NCBI GenBank assembly: GCA_035546355.1
Contig: DATKEH010000442.1
Location: 1 to 9,074, forward strand
Direction of reading: 5' to 3'
Length of the DNA stretch: 9,074 bases
DNA from: DATKEH01 sp035546355
GTDB taxonomy: Bacteria > Acidobacteriota > Thermoanaerobaculia > Multivoradales > JAIOJS01
Positions 5,920-9,074 of the stretch are shown piece after piece. The position numbers and the translations under genes are program-made. The notes beneath the pieces are model-generated. The model saw nothing but the letters and a program-made list of their open reading frames with translations. It did no database searches and was not told the DNA's origin. Within the stretch, counting starts at the first letter, position 1. Each line of letters begins with the position of its first letter.

Positions 5920-6318
5920 ATGGGACTGTTCGGCAAGAGCAAGAAGGAGAAGGAGAAGGAGTCCAAGCAGGCGTACGCGGACGCGCAGCGGCGCCTGCAG
6001 GACGCCCAGCGCAAGCAGGAGGAGAGGAGCGCGAAGGCGAGCCAGACGCCCGGCTCGCCGGGTTCGCCGGCACCGCTGGGCGGCGGCGCCGCGGTGCCTG
6101 CCTCCCAGGGCGCTCCGTCGGCCGGCGGCCAGACCTACACCGTCCAGGGCGGCGACAGCCTGTCGAAGATCGCCCAGCGGGTGCTCGGCGACGGCAACCG
6201 CTGGCGCGAGATCTACGAGGCGAACCGGGAGGTGATCGGCGACAACCCGGATCTCATCAAGCCGGGGCAGCAGCTGCGCATGCCGCCGGCGACCGCCGGC
6301 GGCTCGCCTCTCGCCTGA
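5920..6318 (+). CDS. Small LysM-domain protein with charged N-terminal segment (YgaU/Kbp-like LysM)
   Basis: The protein has 132 residues. Residues 1-40 are very rich in Lys, Glu, Gln and Arg (KSKKEKEKESK at 6-16, then an Ala/Arg/Gln heptad-like stretch) and probably form a helix or short coiled coil. Residues 41-71 are a Gly/Pro/Ser/Ala linker. The LysM domain spans about 72-122, from YTVQGGDSLSKIAQRVLGD to LIKPGQQLRMP, and the inserted RWREIYEANREVI pattern resembles the LysM of E. coli YgaU (Kbp). There is no signal peptide or lipobox, so the protein appears cytoplasmic and a peptidoglycan-binding role is not assured. ATG at 5920 follows AGGAGG at 5909-5914 with 5-nt spacing; a GTG at 5914 lies inside that ribosome site and is rejected. 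The 105 nt after ric contain no clear promoter or terminator. Its substrate and link to ric are unknown. Confidence 0.85.
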   Translation: MGLFGKSKKEKEKESKQAYADAQRRLQDAQRKQEERSAKASQTPGSPGSPAPLGGGAAVPASQGAPSAGGQTYTVQGGDSLSKIAQRVLGDGNRWREIYEANREVIGDNPDLIKPGQQLRMPPATAGGSPLA

Positions 6319-6333
6319 CGGCCAGCCCGTCAG
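6315..6333 (+). terminator. Hairpin spanning the LysM gene stop codon
   Basis: CTGACGG-CCAGC-CCGTCAG is a perfect 7-bp inverted repeat with a 5-nt loop; its left arm includes the TGA stop (6316-6318). No T-tract follows, so it is not a classical intrinsic terminator, but it could slow RNA polymerase or protect the 3' end of the mRNA. The rest of the 184-nt gap (6319-6502) shows only a weak extended -10-like TGTTAGGGT at 6428-6436 with no -35, which I do not call as a promoter. Confidence 0.4.
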
Positions 6334-6502
6334 CGTCCGCGGCCGTCCTGGACGAGCGGCTCCAGGAGGGCCCGGGAGGTATCGCCATTACGGCCCCGGC
6401 CCGAACGCGTACGCGGCGGAGGGTCGGTGTTAGGGTCGAGCGCGTCGTGCTGACCGACGCCGCCTCGCCAGCGGTTCCCCGGCAGGGGGGCCGGGAGCCG
6501 TG

Positions 6503-7558
6503 ATGGCCGGGGGCCAGAGCGCGCCCCTCGTCGTCAGCTTCGGTGCGCTGGGAGACTCGATCCTCCTCACCGCGATCCTCGACAGCCTGGCCGCCGCCTG
6601 GTGCCGGCCCTGTGACCTCCTGCTGAAGAAGGGTCCGGGCGTCGAGCTCCTCGCTGCCCAGCCGACGGTAGGGGGGTTGCGGGCCCTGACGAGCCGGCGC
6701 AGGCCCTCTTGGCTCTCCCGCGAGCGACGGGAGGTGGTCCGCTGGCTGCGAGGGCGGCGGTCGGGTCCGGTTTACTTCGTCGACGAGATCGCCGAGCGAC
6801 CGGTGGCGGAGCTTCTCGCGCAGGGCAGGATCGGAGAGCAGTGGGTGGTGAGCTACCGCACCGTCCCCCGGGGCGATCTCGAGCACAAGATCGACCACTT
6901 CCATCGTCTTGCCCGTGCCGGGGCGCCGGCATTCCCTGCCTCGCTGCCCGGAGGCGAGCCCCCGCCGTGTCTCCCGTCGCTGACGGTTCCTCCCGAGCAG
7001 GTGGCGGAGTGCGGTGCCTGGCTCCGCGCCAGGGGCTGGGAGGGCGAGCCTCTGGTGCTCTTCCAGACGCGCTCCCGCAACCGGCAGCGCGGACGCTGGG
7101 GAGACGACCGTTGGGCATCCCTGCTCCGCGAGGTCCTCGCCCGCGACTCGGGAAGGCGGGGGGTCCTGCTGGGCTCGGCCGCCGAGCGGCCCGAGGTGGC
7201 AGGCCTCGGCGAACGGCTGCCGGGGGTGCCGGTGTGGAACCTGGCGGGGGAGCTGCCTCTGCCGCGCCTTCTGGCCCTGCTGGCGCTGGCCCACTCCTGC
7301 GTGAGCCTGGACTCGGGGCCGGCCCACGCCGCCGCCGCCGTGGGTTGCCCGCTGGTCGTCGTGCTGGGGAAGGCGGATCCCCGCCGTAACGCGCCGCGCA
7401 GCAGTGGTTCCCCCGTGCGGCTGGTGAGCGCCTGGCCGGAGACGGACTGGCCCTCGAGCCGGCGGGAGTGGGAGGCGACCCACCGCATGGAGCAGGTGCG
7501 GGTCGAGGACGTCGTGGCGGCCTGGCAGTCCGTCTCCGCACTGAGGGGACAGGGCTGA
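6503..7558 (+). CDS. Glycosyltransferase family 9 protein (ADP-heptose:LPS heptosyltransferase-like)
   Basis: GT9 enzymes transfer heptose or related sugars from a nucleotide donor to the lipopolysaccharide core at the inner face of the cytoplasmic membrane. The 351-residue protein has the normal family length. The N-terminal Rossmann half opens with VVSFGALGDSILLTAILDSL (10-29), the FGxLGD glycine loop near the acceptor site. The C-terminal half has LVLFQTRSR (184-192) and NLAGELPL (246-253). It ends in the diagnostic donor-binding motif S268-LDSGPAHAAAAVG to LGKADPRRNAP (to about 298), which aligns with D-[ST]-G-P-x-H-x-A-A-A in heptosyltransferases. ATG at 6503 follows GGGAG with 5-nt spacing; a GTG directly before it at 6500 is an alternative. 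No other LPS genes are nearby, so the exact sugar and acceptor cannot be named, and it could modify another glycan. Confidence 0.85.
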   Translation: MAGGQSAPLVVSFGALGDSILLTAILDSLAAAWCRPCDLLLKKGPGVELLAAQPTVGGLRALTSRRRPSWLSRERREVVRWLRGRRSGPVYFVDEIAERPVAELLAQGRIGEQWVVSYRTVPRGDLEHKIDHFHRLARAGAPAFPASLPGGEPPPCLPSLTVPPEQVAECGAWLRARGWEGEPLVLFQTRSRNRQRGRWGDDRWASLLREVLARDSGRRGVLLGSAAERPEVAGLGERLPGVPVWNLAGELPLPRLLALLALAHSCVSLDSGPAHAAAAVGCPLVVVLGKADPRRNAPRSSGSPVRLVSAWPETDWPSSRREWEATHRMEQVRVEDVVAAWQSVSALRGQG

Positions 7559-7581
7559 CCAGCCTCCTGGGGGCTGACCGC

Positions 7582-7599
7582 GCCGGCGGCGCCGCCGGC
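7582..7599. terminator. 18-bp perfect palindrome between convergent genes
   Basis: GCCGGCGGCGCCGCCGGC is a perfect 18-bp palindrome in the 52-bp gap between the stop of the glycosyltransferase gene and the stop of the S10 peptidase gene. A second, weaker stem (CAGCC at 7560-7564 with GGCTG at 7572-7576) is beside it. The position between converging transcripts suggests a bidirectional terminator, though there is no T-tract on either strand and a loopless GC palindrome must fold with a small unpaired tip. Confidence 0.45.
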
Positions 7600-7610
7600 C
7601 TGGCCTGAGG

Positions 7611-9074
7611 CTAGAGCCGGTCGGTGTCGCGCACGAACTGCGCCAGGTCGTCGCGGAACTTCTCCATCGACGCCGGGTGCAGGTACATCATGTGCCCCGC
7701 CTCGTAGTACGCCATGCGGATGCGCTGGCGCGCCTCGGCGGAGACGTCGAGGTGGTTGATGTCGTGCTTGGTGGCGAGCATCGGGGTCGCCAGGTCGTAG
7801 TACCCCTGCTGCACCAGCACGTGGAGACCGGGATTCATGGTCATCGCCATCGCCAGGTCCGGCCGCAGGTCGGCCCAGGGCACCGCCCATCCCTGCGTGC
7901 TCGGCGGCTGGTGCTGCCAGTCCCACTCGCGCATCCAGTTGGAGACCTTGTACTCCTCGTCGCGGCCGAATTCGAGCTCGTTGTGCAGGTAGTCGAGGAA
8001 CGCCGAGGTGAAGGCCGGGCCCACCGCCGGGAAGAACGGGTCGTAGTCCATCGCCTCCCCCAGCGGGTTGACCGCCGGGCCGATGAAGCGGGAGTCGATG
8101 CGCCCGGTGATCACCCGTTCGCCGCGCTTGAGCTCCTGCAGGTACTGCTGGTGACTGACGCGCAGGTCGGCGTCGAGCCAGTAGCGGGGGGTGGTGCCGG
8201 TGTAGGCGGCGAGCTTGTCGGCCACCGCCTGCTTCTCCGCCGCGGCGATGGTGTACCCCTTCATCAGCGCCGGCGCGTACTCCTCGTAGGCGAAGCGGTC
8301 GACCTCGGCGACGAACGCCTCCAGGCTCTCCGGCCGGTCGGCGATGGCGCCGTGGTACCAGGCGGTGGCGGCGAGGGTCGACAGGTAGAGCACGTGCGGC
8401 GTGTCGATGTTGGCGCCGTCGATGCCCGAGCCCATGTTGAGGAACGGCGACACCAGCACCACGCCGTTGAAGTTCATGCCGTGTTGGCTCTGCAGGTGGT
8501 GCACCAGCCCGGCGCCGCGGATGCCGCCGTAGCTCTCGCCGAGGATGTACTTGGGTGAAGCCCAGCGGCCGGTCTCGGTGACGTACTGCTTGATGAAGGC
8601 GGCCACCGAGCGGATGTCCTGGTCCACCCCCCAGAAGTCTGCGCCCTTGGCGTCGCCCAGCGGCTTGCTGAAGCCGGTGCCGACGGGGTCGATCATTACC
8701 AGATCGGTGACGTCGAGGACGCTGTAGGCGTTGTCGACCCGCTGGGACGGCGGCGGCGGCGCGTACCCCTCGTCCGTGACCACCACGCGACGGGGGCCGA
8801 GGATGCCCATGTGCAGCCACACCGACGAGGAGCCGGGGCCGCCGTTGAAGGCGAACATCAGCGGCCGCTGCGCCAGGTCGCGCACCCCCTCGCGACTGTA
8901 GGCGGTGAAGCCGAAGCGGGCGGTCGGCTTCCCCTCCTCGTCCTTCAGGATCAGCCACCCCGCCGTCGCCCGGTAGGGGATGGTCTGCCCGTCGATGCGG
9001 ACCTCGTGGCGGGTGGTGGAGGAGCGGGGCTGCGGCGCTTCCTCCGGCGGCTTGCCGGCCTCCTCGGCCCCGGC
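7611..9074 (-). CDS. Peptidase S10 family protein (serine carboxypeptidase-like), 5' end outside window
   Basis: This is a serine hydrolase of the alpha/beta fold that in this family removes C-terminal residues from peptides, usually outside the cytoplasm. The visible 487 residues are open to the right edge, so the start and any signal peptide are not seen. The first 15 or so visible residues are a Glu/Pro/Ala-rich linker. They are followed by TTRHEVRIDGQTIPYRATAGWLIL-type sequence (from about residue 20; quoted in part), typical of bacterial S10 proteins. FNGGPGSSS (about 75-84) gives the oxyanion region. The catalytic triad is visible: S181 in GESYGG, D427 in YYDLATP and H461 in AGHMMYLHP. 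It converges on the glycosyltransferase gene with a palindrome between the stops. Substrate specificity is unknown. The bacterial members are abundant in Acidobacteriota and some Proteobacteria, which weakly informs the origin of the window. Confidence 0.93.
   Translation of the reverse strand, partial: AGAEEAGKPPEEAPQPRSSTTRHEVRIDGQTIPYRATAGWLILKDEEGKPTARFGFTAYSREGVRDLAQRPLMFAFNGGPGSSSVWLHMGILGPRRVVVTDEGYAPPPPSQRVDNAYSVLDVTDLVMIDPVGTGFSKPLGDAKGADFWGVDQDIRSVAAFIKQYVTETGRWASPKYILGESYGGIRGAGLVHHLQSQHGMNFNGVVLVSPFLNMGSGIDGANIDTPHVLYLSTLAATAWYHGAIADRPESLEAFVAEVDRFAYEEYAPALMKGYTIAAAEKQAVADKLAAYTGTTPRYWLDADLRVSHQQYLQELKRGERVITGRIDSRFIGPAVNPLGEAMDYDPFFPAVGPAFTSAFLDYLHNELEFGRDEEYKVSNWMREWDWQHQPPSTQGWAVPWADLRPDLAMAMTMNPGLHVLVQQGYYDLATPMLATKHDINHLDVSAEARQRIRMAYYEAGHMMYLHPASMEKFRDDLAQFVRDTDRL

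Noticed and set aside
6428..6436. Extended -10-like TGTTAGGGT upstream of the glycosyltransferase gene
   Set aside because: Only 3 of 6 hexamer positions match and no -35 element is found at a suitable distance; too weak to annotate.
4575..6503. 642-codon open frame on the plus strand through the control region, ric and the LysM gene
   Set aside because: It overlaps three supported genes in the wrong frame and has Arg/Gly/Ala-rich composition with no motif.
6853..8958. 701-codon open frame on the minus strand across the glycosyltransferase and peptidase genes
   Set aside because: It is in a different frame from the S10 peptidase, is Arg/Gly/Pro-rich, and crosses the convergent gene boundary and the palindrome; it is a shadow frame.
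1..9074. CRISPR array, tRNA/rRNA genes, insertion sequences or phage genes
   Set aside because: No spaced direct repeats, cloverleaf or rRNA-like segments, transposase motifs or phage structural genes were seen on either strand.

Overview
The window is a very GC-rich stretch (roughly 70% by eye). Almost every antisense frame stays open, so codon position and family motifs were needed to pick out the real genes. A GT9 (ADP-heptose:LPS heptosyltransferase-like) glycosyltransferase suggests a Gram-negative bacterium with an outer membrane. The S10 peptidase, hpt-ade pair and NO-response genes would fit a high-GC Acidobacteriota- or Myxococcota-like genome, but the phylum is a guess from style, not shown by the sequence.

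Layout, left to right. (1) 1-2015, plus strand: the C-terminal end of hypoxanthine phosphoribosyltransferase, translationally coupled through a 4-nt GTGA overlap to a full adenine deaminase. Together they convert adenine to hypoxanthine to IMP. (2) 2028-4976, minus strand: two adjacent Crp/Fnr-family regulator genes (the second starts about 2 nt after the first ends), then a 100-nt gap and hemN (oxygen-independent coproporphyrinogen III oxidase). hemN converges on ade with only 12 bp between the stop codons. (3) 4977-5103: a 127-bp divergent control region. (4) 5104-5814, plus strand: a Ric/YtfE/ScdA-type di-iron protein that repairs iron-sulfur clusters damaged by nitric oxide or oxidants. 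(5) 5920-6318, plus strand: a small cytoplasmic LysM protein with a charged N-terminus. (6) 6503-7558, plus strand: the GT9 glycosyltransferase. (7) 7611-9074, minus strand: a peptidase S10 (serine carboxypeptidase-like) gene that runs off the right edge.

The most interesting part is the centre, which reads as a compact low-oxygen / nitric-oxide response module. The control region holds a perfect TTGCG-N4-CGCAA palindrome whose centre is exactly 29.5 bp from the first base of a plausible -10 hexamer (TACAGT) for ric, the geometry of a class II (-41.5) FNR-type activator site. A second perfect palindrome, ATGATCGCGATCAT, contains the TGAT-N4-ATCA core of an FNR site and coincides with the start codon of the first regulator gene. 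The two regulators have different DNA-recognition helices (E-T-A-I-R and Y-T-A-S-R), so each may read one of the two palindromes. The first also carries a CX2CX5C motif in its dimerisation helix rather than at the N-terminus. Candidate hairpins lie between the second regulator and hemN, one of them overlapping the hemN ribosome binding site.
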